In this document: one piece after another, positions 51,337 through 62,500 of the stretch
Position numbering within the stretch: position 1 is the stretch's first letter
Layout of the letters: each line of letters begins with the position of its first letter
Assembly: GCF_020360975.1 (NCBI RefSeq)
Contig: NW_025408676.1
Location: 620,001 to 684,000, forward strand
Length of the DNA stretch: 64,000 nt
Reading direction: 5' to 3'
DNA from: Hirsutella rhossiliensis
Taxonomy: Eukaryota > Ascomycota > Sordariomycetes > Hypocreales > Ophiocordycipitaceae
Notes under the pieces: generated by a model
Databases searched by the model: none
What the model was told of the DNA's origin: nothing
The model's input: only the letters and a program-made list of their open reading frames with translations
Program-made: the position numbers and the translations under genes

Positions 51337-51899
51337 CTACTAGACACTTAGTTAGTACCCTATTCTTCTACGCTAACTAAGTTAAGCGCTGCTACGGCGG
51401 TAGCTAATATTAGTACGCGCGCGCTAGCTATACTTATCAGGTAGCGCCTCTTATCTTACTTATTATAGCGTTAGCTTAAAAGGCCGGCGCGTATAAGTAG
51501 GTATTATTATAAAGTAAGTAGAGGCGTAGGCTTAGATACGGTCTATTAAAAGAAGGTTAATAATCTATAAAAGGGAAAAGAAAGAGAAGTATAGGCCTAG
51601 CCTATATAAGCGCGGAGGCTGCTTATATATAGACTTAGCCTAGACCTTAGTCTAGGCTTATATAGGGTAAAAGCCCTTATATTATACCCCTACCTAGCTT
51701 TTAAAGAAATATAACTTTAAATAATACTTAATACTATACTTAAGGGAATAGAACCTTTATATAGACCATATATAATTAGTCGCGGAAAAATTATTAGTAA
51801 ATAATATATAATACCCTCTTCTTAAATAGACTATATTATTAATAGGGGCCGCGTAAAAACTTCTAGTAAAACCGATATACGCCTATAGTAAGTATATAT

Positions 51900-54340
51900 C
51901 GCGACTAAAATACTAACTAATACTAGGAATTAATTTAGTAGTATTAATTACCCTTAGTAATAATACTACGCTAAGGTTAAGGGGTAGGTAAATATAGTAG
52001 CGGCCCTTAATATACTAGGCTTAATTAAAGCGTATAGCGCGAAGAGACGCTACCTAAATTTATATACCTTAATAAAGCGAGTTAATAAACCTAAAGTAGT
52101 AATACGATACTAGCCTAGGCGCTAAGCGACCTTATAGAAAAAGTAGTATATAATAAACTCGCGGGCTTTATCTTAAGTATATAGTTTAGTAGGGTATAGG
52201 TAGTAGTTAAACGGCTCTTTAAGGTAAAGAGCCGCGCTAGTAGCGCGTCGTCGGCGGTACTCTACGCGGATAAGAGTTTTAAGATAATAATCTAAGATAT
52301 AATTAAGGAGGTAGTTAAAGAAGAACTCCGCCTAGGCATCGCTTTAGGCCTAGGGGGCCTTAAGCGAACCTAGGCCGCGGTCGTAGCTAAGACTAAGGGA
52401 CTAACTTAATATAAAGCTATAGTAAAATAGGTCTTACCGCGCTATAAATACGAGATTATTATAGTCTTTATTAGGGCACCGCTTAAAATCCTAAGCCGCG
52501 AACTAAAGGATATAGTAAAGGTAGTAAATATAGCCTTAAAAACTATAAGCGCTATAGCGGTAAGGCGCTTTTAAAGCAGAGATATCGTAGTTATATTTAA
52601 TACTATAGCGAGAGCCTATTAAAAGGACTAAGGCTAGGTTAAAGCTATATTTAAACTAGAGGCTACGATTACCTACCGCGCGTATATAATAGTCGCTAAG
52701 AATATCTTTTTAAAGGTAGTAATAGTAAATAAGGAGCGATTACTTTATAAGATTATAAAGGTAAATAAAGTTAAGGTCTTTTAAGCTTAGGCGCTATACC
52801 CCCGATCTAAGATATTAATAGCGATAACTATACTTATTAAGGTTAGTAGCTTAAAGGAGGCTAATAAGCTTTATAACCTAGGCTTAGTCCTTAAAGTATA
52901 AATCTTTTAATATAAACCCTATAATAAGTTAGTTTAATTATAAAGGTACTATAACTATTATAGATATAGCTATATTATTAAGCGGTATATATTAATATAA
53001 CTTTATAGCTAATATAGGAGTATAGTATATAATAAAGGTAAGGATAAATATAAAGCTAAGAAGGGCGAAATTCCTTATAACTATATCTTATACTAAGGGG
53101 ACTACTTATTATAGACCTAGACTTACCTTATAGAGAATAAAGCCTAGGAAAAAGTAAGGGAAAACTACTTATAACGACCTTAATAGTTCGCGAATACTTA
53201 GATATACGCTAAGTAATAGGTACTCCTTACTATCGAAACCTAGGGCGTTCCTAAATCGACTATAGTCTAAAAGTAAGGACTAAGTAAACCGCGCTAAGAT
53301 AAGAGGTTAAGCTTAAAATACCCGCTAGCTAGTAGGGCTAAGGAGGCTAAACTAAGTATAAACGATATTTATAGGTATAGTAAATAGAGAAGCGCTAAGA
53401 GATAGAGCGCCTCCCTCCCTATATAAATAACCCCTTTTACCTTAACCCTACCTATATATAACTAAAAGTACTATTTTAGAATATATAAAAGAGATATAAG
53501 CTAGCTTAGTTAGCGCTTTACTACTAAGCTAGCTTTAACTTAATAGTACTATAGGAAGTAAAAGCTATACTAAGAAGCGGCCCCTCCCTTTTAAAGCGGC
53601 GCCTTATAGCTTAGTCTATAAGGAGGGGAGGTATACGCTATATATATATAAAAGGCTTAGGCTAGGGACTTAGTCGCCCTAGTTTAGACTAAATTAAAGT
53701 AAGGTAATTTTTAGGGATAGTATTAAACTATAAGTGATTTACTTATTATTAAGGGCTATAAGGGCTAAAGTATTATATAACCTAAGTATAATCGAACTAA
53801 AGTACCTTATAATAATAGTAAGGGACTTTAATATCTATTACCCGCTTTAAGATAGATATAATAAAACCTTAGATAGCGCGATATAACTTATATAAGAGGT
53901 AATAAGACTATAACTTAAACTCGCTACCTTAAGAGGGGAGTATATAAGATTTTTCTATAGCTAAAGGGATAGTACTATCGACCTAGCTTAGGTAATACTA
54001 AAGACTAAGATATAGTAAACTAGGCCTAACTTAGACCTAACTAGGTTAGACTATATCCTTTAGACTATTATACTATAGGTCGATACCTAAGCCTAGGCAC
54101 CTAAACTAGCCCTAAGGTAGAAAGAAGTAAAAGTAAAGCTAGTTAAAGCTAAGACTATATCTTAGCTAAGACTATACTAGCTAATACTTTAAACGCCTAA
54201 GGATATTAACTAAGACCTAGACTATATCTTTACTACTTTAATATAGATCGCGATAGTTATAGTTCCGCGCTAAGGGTAAGTATTACTTAAGGGCAACGTA
54301 TAGTTTACCTTAAAAGTAAGAAGGGTAATTTAACGGGGAC
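51900..54340 (+). mobile_element. RIP-decayed Tad1-like non-LTR retrotransposon (LINE) relic
   Basis: At about 52925-52985 the plus strand keeps the outline of a zinc knuckle in which Cys and His codons have become Tyr (TGT to TAT, CAT to TAT), as RIP predicts. At about 53810-53860 a frame reads IVRDFNIYYPL followed by a stop and DRYNKT, matching the GDFNxHHPLW box of the endonuclease-exonuclease-phosphatase domain of Tad1-type LINEs with His to Tyr and Trp to stop changes. Further on STIDLA and LTRLDYI recall the STIDLxF and SDHxxI steps of the same domain. Boundaries are not visible and the reverse transcriptase was not located. Confidence 0.5.
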
Positions 54341-54999
54341 GAGGGCACACACCTAAAGCACGCGCAGCACGTAGTAAAGGATTAGCAGAGCAATTAACTG
54401 CGCAATTATCTAATTACTTAGTCTGCATATAGCTCTATAGGCTTTAGGTTATAAATGCGAGTCTTAGAGATTTCTTTACTCTATGCCTCTTCGTTTCTAC
54501 TAGAGTCGCGCAACTAGCGGCATCTACTTTAAAGGGGAAAAACAAAAATTTAAATTAACTATAATTAAGGATAATGCCTAATTAGATAATCGAGGTCTTT
54601 ATAACGCCTTTAAGTATACTTAGAAGAAAGTTAGAGGGGGGGGGGGGTGCTAGGGTCTTATCCCTCTAACGGGCTAATATCTATAGGGGTGTGATCTTGC
54701 CCGTTAAACTCCTCCCTAGCGACTTTCCGACCTAAGATACTAATAGAAAGGGCGCGATAATAACGGGTAAGGCTCTCTTCCTAAGCACGTAAGCAAGCAA
54801 ATAAACCGTCGACGGAACTTTTCTCCTTTACTATAATCCTTTCCCTTCGCGTCCTTTATTCCTCCCTTTGCCTATAAGCTGCTTGTTTAGCTCTTTCCTA
54901 TCTTTACTCGCGCACTTCCTTCTTTAGATAATTATCCACTGCCCCCCGTATGCGCTCCTAAGTATTCGCGCTTATTATTCCTAGGGGCGTTAGGGAAAC

Positions 55000-57250
55000 G
55001 AAGTAGTTAGCGTCTTTACTAGTCTATAGCTTTAGGTACGGCTAGATTAAATAAGCTATAGAGTCTTATAGGCCAATCGTTATCGCGTTACTAGTAGTCC
55101 TACGTAAATATATAGAATTATAGTCGTTAATATCCTAGCGGTGGTTCTAATATATTCCCGGGTTTTTAACTCCTTCGACCTAAGAGGGTTTAAAGCCCGG
55201 TGTAAACCTTATAGGGACTATAGCCGGAGAAGCTATTACTATACTTCGTTTCTAGGGAGTAACGGGGCGTGCCGTAGGCGTTACTAGAGTCTTCGGCCTT
55301 AGGGTAATTAACCGAGCGCCTAGTAATTTCGGGGTCCTAGGGCGAGTAGGCAGCCGGGCTATCTACCTTTCTTCCCTGCTAGCTCCTTATCGGGTTATCG
55401 GCGGGGGAGCGGTTACGAGTCTTTCGCTCCTTTATATATTTAGAGGAGCCGTTAGTAGCGGGCGAGGAGTAGGCCTAATTAGCTATATATTAGAGGAGAA
55501 TAAAGCGTCGTTTCTACGTAGATAAAGGGACTAGTAGGGCGCTTAGCTCTTTCCTTTATAGGCTCTAGGGCGGGATCCTATCTTAAGGTTACTTAGGAAA
55601 GGCTACTTAGTTTAGATAAGGAGCTCGATTCGGTTAACGCTTAAGGTAACGAAGGACTAGGTCTATTCTCGATTCCCGTTAGCGTAATTAGATAGTTAGG
55701 GGTCTTTTTAGGGAGAAGTTTCGTAAAGAAACCGCGCGTAGCTTAAGCAATCGGGTTAGGTTGCTCCGTAAGGGCAGCTAGCGTAGATAGCTCCTTTCTC
55801 GCTTTCCTCGCCGTATAAGCTAGTTCTACGTCTCTTTAGAGCGGTGGTTTCTATCCGGTAGGCCTATCTAGGAGGTTAACTACCTCTAGGACTTCCTAAA
55901 GGTCTTATTTTTCCTAGTCTCCTAAGATAATACGGTTATATCGGTAAATCCGCTCGCTCCTAGGAATCCTCGTAGGAAAGACTCCACCGAAAGTCGTTAG
56001 ACCTTAATTAGATAGTATCCTTTATAGTCGTCTAACCCCGCTATTAAACTACTAGGAAACTCTACCGCCCTATAATATCGCTTACGTATAATTAAGCTCG
56101 TTCGCCGCGATAGCTTAGATTCCGTATATTAGCCTATCGACGTAGCCTTTTATACTTATCCTCTCGTCCGGCTTAAAGAAACACTAGTCTCGGTATAAGA
56201 TCTCGTCTATCTACGGGGCTTCTTACGTTACTCTATACCTTTACTCTAGAATTACTTTAACTTTTAGGCATCGCTATTTAATTATCTTAAGGCATAGCCC
56301 GACTATACCTCTAACCTAGTATTAGATTATTATTAAGGCTAAGTAGCCGCATTCCTACCCTTCTTACTAGGCGGTGTAAGGGACTAGCGTATAGGTAAAG
56401 TTATAAGGAACTCGGAGGATATAAAGAAACTACTACTATACTCGTAGGAACGCATAGAGTCTAGTATATCGTCCCTCTTTCTAAGTATTAAAAACGACTA
56501 GGTTTCCTTCTCTATAGTCCTAGAGGAACGCCCCCTAGTAGAGTCCCCCTTTATTCGTACCTACCGAAAAGTTAATAACTCTAGTTATATACCTTCGTTT
56601 ATACGCGAAGTAACTAAGGTCGAAGGTAGGAGCGGTAAACTTAATTAGATGCTCCCTATTATTTAGGCATTCGTAGTACTTCTTATATCTATCTTCCGTG
56701 TCTTCGATAGGTTCCCCTTAGTAGTTAGTGTAAACCGATAGCGGGTAAGGTAAGGGGCATACCGCGTTCTCGATGCCTCTTATTAAGATTTTAATTATCG
56801 CGCTAAGGCCGAAGCTTATAGCCTATTATTTATCGATAGCTCTACGGAGAAAGTTATATACGTCGACGATATACTCTTCCTAGTAGGCCTTATTCCTAGC
56901 GAATCCGTTTATCTTTTTAACGCCCTTATATATTATCTAAGCGTCTTTAAGGGTAATGTCCCGCCGCTTAATAAGGCCCGTTAGTATCGGGTGCTAACGA
57001 TCTCTATAGACGTACTAAGGAGGTTGCTTCTACCTATAAACGTCTCGTTAGTCTTAGTCTACGAACCTTTCCTTATCTTCGGCGTAGAAGCGCCCTTCGC
57101 CGCCTTCTACTTTAACTTCGCCGTAGTAAGTAGGTAAAATAGAGCTCCTGCTCCTAAATAGTAGTACGCTAAAGAAGATAGCGGTATCCTTAGGGAGGTC
57201 TATAGCTGGGCCTAGGATACTATTTAGGTTCGCCGCTATATCTTAGGAAA
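55000..57250 (-). pseudogene. RIP-decayed coding relic of unknown family (minus strand)
   Basis: One minus-strand frame stays coherent for hundreds of bases apart from stops of the type RIP makes from Gln or Trp codons. Between about 57190 and 56580 readable segments include DTAIFFSVLLFRSRSSILPT, GRFYAEDKERFVD, FGLSAIIKILIRGIENAV and EHLIKFTAPTFDLSYFAYKR. I recognise no transposase, polymerase or other family. It could be a gene captured in the repeat block or the structural gene of an unfamiliar element. Confidence 0.35.
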
Positions 57251-57734
57251 GGGTAGAGTAAGCGAAAGAGAGGGAGAAGCTAAGATTAGATAGTTAGGGT
57301 AAGTAGTTTCGAGTTATAACGCTAAGAGGCTAAGAGGGTATTATATATATACGTAGGAGTTATATTAGTAGAGGGGATCGTTATAAGTAGGGAAGCGTAC
57401 GGAGTATATATATATATATATACGTATAGAAGGAAGAAGAAGGAAGGAAGAAGGAGGGTATAGCGAGAGGAATAAATAGTCGTTAGAGCGCGCGGTTATT
57501 AGTTGCTTTAGCCGGCCTCTATAGCGGTAAAGTCTCGGGCGTATTTAGCGGTTGCGCCTAAATAGCTTCTTCTACCGGTTATCGATTAGGGAGCTATCTA
57601 ATCCCCGCCCTTTTTTTTTCCTCTTTGCTCTCTCTATTCCTTTTCTCCCTTTTCTCTCCTCTATCTTCTTTATTTCTCCGGACCGCTACCTTTTATCTTC
57701 TCCTTTTACGATTGCCTCTTCTTCCTTATTATAT

Positions 57735-58720
57735 CTCGTAAGACCGCTAAACTCGAAACTAAAGAGCTACTAGATATCGTTAACCTCTCTTTAACTACTC
57801 TTCTACGACCTTCCCTCGTTGCTACTACTCTTCTTACTTAGAATTATCGCACCGAGGTCTTTCCTCTTTATATAGAGTACTTTTAAGTAACGACTATCTA
57901 ACTTATCTAATCTCGCTTAGCTCGTTCTAACCGTCTTCTTCTATAGATCTATAGTTGCTTCGAGACCTAGGTCCGTAGTAGAAATAATATCGGTTACTAA
58001 GGGTTTCTAATTTACGTAGAAATCGCCTTTCGTTATAGGTTCCGTTAAAAGCTCCCGATATCGTTAGGGTTAAAGCGCGCGGTCGCTCCCCTCTCTCCTA
58101 CTTTCTCGAGAGCACGCTAGGTCGGTATAATTAAATCGTCTTCTATGCCCTTTATTATAGACGTCGGCTAGTAACCTATATCCTTATAGAAATCGCTTAT
58201 CCGCGCGGATACTTCTTTTCTTAGCTTAGTTTAGGGCAGTAAGAATACTCTCGAGTAGTCCTAATTACTTTATACGGAACTTATAATCCTCGCCTTTATT
58301 AAGGGTATATTCGAACTTATTAGATAACTATAACTTCCGCTTACGAGCACGTTATATTTCCTTTTTACGAGTATATCTCTCTTCTAGGCACTGCCGGCGG
58401 TTCTTACGCTAACTACGTCTAGGATTCGACTAAGGCGCCCGTTTACGAATAGCGGCACTTTCCTAGATACTATAGGGCTACTTACGACCTTAATAGATTC
58501 GCTAACCGTATATACGGTTATAATTTCCGCACCGACCTCGAGACTAATAAATTTTACGATAAGTATATTAGCAACGAGACCGCCCCTTATCTTCTTCGCA
58601 ATATCCCTAATCCCTTTAGTCCTACTAAGGATTTAGAGGAAGGGGAGGAAATTAACCTTACGCCCGTTTTACCCGGAAAGAGATTATATAGGTTTAACGA
58701 GCTCTCTCTTAAGTAATAAT
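57735..58720 (+). pseudogene. RIP-decayed coding relic of unknown family (plus strand)
   Basis: A plus-strand frame reads coherently with only RIP-type stops: SRKTAKLETKELLDIVNLSL, EVRSRNNIGY-like and IYVEIAFRYRFR segments, then around 58460-58715 YRATYDLNRFANRIYGYNFR and EEINLTPVLPGKRLYRFNEL before tandem stops. It is divergent from the 55000-57250 relic, with a purine-rich and a pyrimidine-rich tract between them like a two-way promoter. I do not recognise a family. Confidence 0.35.
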
Positions 58721-59599
58721 TAGATAGTCTTTAAGTTTGCTTTATAGTAGTCTATAGTAGGTTTACCGGGAGTAGGTAGCCTCGTTTAGTCGCTATCTTT
58801 AGCGGCAAAAGTTTTTCTCTTAAGGTAATACGCGTTTAATTCGGTAAGTTAAAAATATATTAAAATTTATCTTATAGGCGCGTCTATTTTCGCTATAGTA
58901 GGTCTCCCCCTCTATAATAAAGAATAGATATCCCTATCTACGAAGTAAAAACTCCTATTCTTAAGGGAGGTAGGTAGTAAGAATATTCGTTTTCTTATTC
59001 TATTATTTAATTATATCTCTATTCGCCTTCTTTAAGGTAGTAGAGGGTAGGCTATTATTAAGGAAGGGTAGGAAGTATTATCTTTATTTACTTAGGGAGC
59101 CTTAGGTAGAAAATTTAAAACGATAAGGTAGTAGGTAGGGCACTTATAAATATCTTAGCTACTATAGTCGTCCTTCGATTAGATAGTTAGACGGTGTCCT
59201 AGTTACTAGTTAGGTTCTAGCGTGCTTCTTATAATAGTCGTAGATTTTTATCTTTACCGCCTTTTCCTCCCTAGCTCCTTTTTACCTCCTCCTTTTCTCG
59301 TTAGATTAGCGTCTTTAGGGCTCTAGCGTAAAGATCCTTTTTTACTTTACTAAGTTACGGCAGCTAAACCTCGATCGTATGCCTTAGGCCTTTCTTAGGT
59401 ATCCGTAGTCGCTCTTCTTCCTCTTCCTAGCTTTAATCCTTCTAAGGTTCGTTAGGGAGTCGTTGCGACCGCAGCACTATCTAATCTAAGGCTTCTCTGC
59501 TTAGCAGGAGTAGTAAATTATCTACTTCGTCTATTATTTCTTCCTTCCTCCTCTTATCGAGAGTGATCTTATCCTAGAGTAACTAGTCGTCCTTAGTAG

Positions 59600-62500
59600 A
59601 GCACTACTAACCTTCCTTATCCTTTTTAAACTTCTTTAAATACTCTCTTAGGATTATCTTATTGAGTACGATTCTATCTAAAGTCTTAATCCTATACGCC
59701 CTAGACTACTCTAAGCGCGATGCTACTTAAAAGGGACCGTTTTACCTTATCTAATACTTAGCTTACCTCCCTAGATTATTTAATCGTCTTACGTCGAATA
59801 GTAAGACGAGGTCTCTAGGTTATAGGCTTTCTTTCCTTATTATATGCTTATTAGCTTTATCCGTCCTCTCTACTAATCGATTCCGATATCTTATTACTCT
59901 TTTCTTAGCTTCTTCTATATCTTTTTCTTTCCTTTCTAAAACTCGCACTCGTGCTTTAAATAATTCTTCTTTTATCTTTACTTTATCTTAGTCGATTAGT
60001 CGCTAAGTCGGGTATTCTACCTTAAGAGGTAGTACCGGTTCCTATCTATATAGTAGGTAGAAAGCTAATATTCCGTGAGACTCTCTAACTACTATTCGGT
60101 CTATAAGGATTACCTAGTTAAGGTATTTAATCTACTTACCCTTTTTCTCCGCTATTTTTATAAGCGCTATTATTAACCTTTAGTGCCCTTATTCTACTAC
60201 CGCGTTCGCCTTTAGATTATATACCGAAGTTTAGATAACTTTAACGCCTATATCCTCTAGGATATACTTAAAGTTTTTCTTTATTTCGGGCCCTCTATCG
60301 ATTATAGCGTATAGTATTACGCCGTACCTATAAATAATAAAGAGTATAAATTTAGTTATAGCTCCCGCGGTAATTTCTTTAACTAGGGTTACTTCTACCT
60401 ATCTAGTAAGGTCGTCTCGTGCTTTTATAAGGTATAAATACCTATAATTAGATAGTATATACTAGCTATCGAAGTAAATCTTACTTATAGGGTAGCTAGG
60501 CGCGGTCGCGGTTATAACTTCCCGGGGTCTCTTAGTCGTAAAGTATTAGCATTCTTTATAGGAAGAGATTGCGCTGTAAATATCGTTCTAAAGGCTAGCC
60601 TACTAATACCTATCTTTTACGAATATATATATAACTTATCGTCCTTTATGCCCTATTTACGCGTAGTACTTTGCGATAATCCTTTTCCGTTCTTTTAGGT
60701 CGTCTACGACTAGTATAGGTCCCCTTTCTTCCTTCCTAGGGAGTCGCTAAAGCTTCTAATCTTTAACGTAGAAACTTAGACTCTTTAGACGTAGCTTCCT
60801 ATAGTCTTATTTAGAAAGGCCCTCCGGCCGTTTTAACGTTTAAAGGAAGTTCGCAATTATCCTCGATTCCTTTAAGTAGTCCCCTTATAGCTTAGTCCCT
60901 TATACTACGTTTAAGTAGAAGTCTATAAATTCTTTAATATCGCCTTCTATTTCCCTATCTAATACGTTAGAAGGTCCTTTAGGCTTTCTTAAGAGTCCGT
61001 CGGCTACGCTATTCTTCTTACCTTCGACGTATCGTATAGTAAAGTCGAAGAGGAAAATATAGCTTATCTAGCGAGTTACTATAGCTCTAGGGACGTCTTT
61101 AAGGGCACCTTTTAGTTAATTAACTAAGACCTATACGTTAGTTTCTAGGATAAAATATAAGCCGTATAGGTGCATTCTTAGTCTCTTAAGCGCACTTAAT
61201 ATAGCCCTATACTCCCTCTTTATCGTATCGTATTTAGTTTCTACTAGTAACTACGTTCTACTTTCGAACCTTATAGGGCGCCTCTTTCCGTCGACGATTT
61301 ATATTAGGACTGCCCCCTAGCCGAGCAGACTAGCATTATATATTAGAATAATATCTCCTCTTCCTAGGCCGACGTCGAGGGATACTAAAAAGACTAGATT
61401 AGTAATAGCTTCCTTAAGGGCAGCTATCGCTTTTACTTATTCGTCTCCCTATTCCTAATAAACTTCTTTCTTTAGTAGGTCTATAAGGGGTTTTACTAAG
61501 ATAGCGAACTATTTAATTTAGATTTAATAGTATCCTACGATACTAAGGAAAGCTCTAATATACGTTATATTAAGGCATCTTATCTATTCCTTAATTTTAA
61601 TAACTTTAGCTTCTACGGGGCACCTTCTATTTATTCTATAGATATAACTGATAACTTCGGTCGCTTACTAGTAGAATTTCGATTTAGCCCCCGTAATCGT
61701 ATAACCGGAGAGTTCGACGTTAACTAGGACTTTATCGAGGTTAATAAGGTATTCGAAGATAAATCTCCTTACTCCTAGCGCTACCTCTTTATTATTATAC
61801 GTTATATCGGGCCCCTTAATACCTATATTATCGAGGAAATTCCTATAGATATTCGGTATAAGGTCTTATAAGATTCTTTGCATTATCCTTATAAATTAGC
61901 CGACTAAGTTCGTAGCCCCTTAAGGGAGTATATATATACGTAAGAGGCTAATAGGTATCGCGAATATCGTTAAGTTACGGCTTCTAATATTAAGAGGGAT
62001 CTAATTATAGCCTAAAAAAAGGTCTAGGAGGGAAAGGATCTTATATATTAAGAAGTAGTCGCTAAACTCGTCTATATTCGGCGGTAGGTTCGTATCTCTT
62101 ATTATAACAGCATTTACACGCGTAGCGGAATTAATTAGGCGTAGTCCTCCGTCTTTCTTTACTACTAGGAAAAAGGGGTTCCTATAGGGCCCGTGCCCTT
62201 CTTTAAGGACTCCTATTTCTAGTCTAATTTTAAGGATATTAATAACTTTCTACTCTATCGCTTTTAGGATCGGGATTAAGGCTACTTACTATACCTTATA
62301 TTCTATTATCTTAATAACCTATAGTAGGGCTATAGCTAGGTCGACTCTGCCTCTTTCTATAAAGTCCTAGGATAACGCTACTTCCCTATTAAATAGAATA
62401 CTATCGAAGATCCGGATTTCTGCCTCTATAAGAAAGCCCTTAAATTATTCGTAGATTACTTTAAGTCTTTCTTACGTTAGCCGCTTTCCTTTCCGTATAC

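Noticed and set aside
57552..57773. 73-codon Phe/Leu/Ser-rich frame
   Set aside because: Produced by a pyrimidine tract inside the RIP block; no start context or motif.
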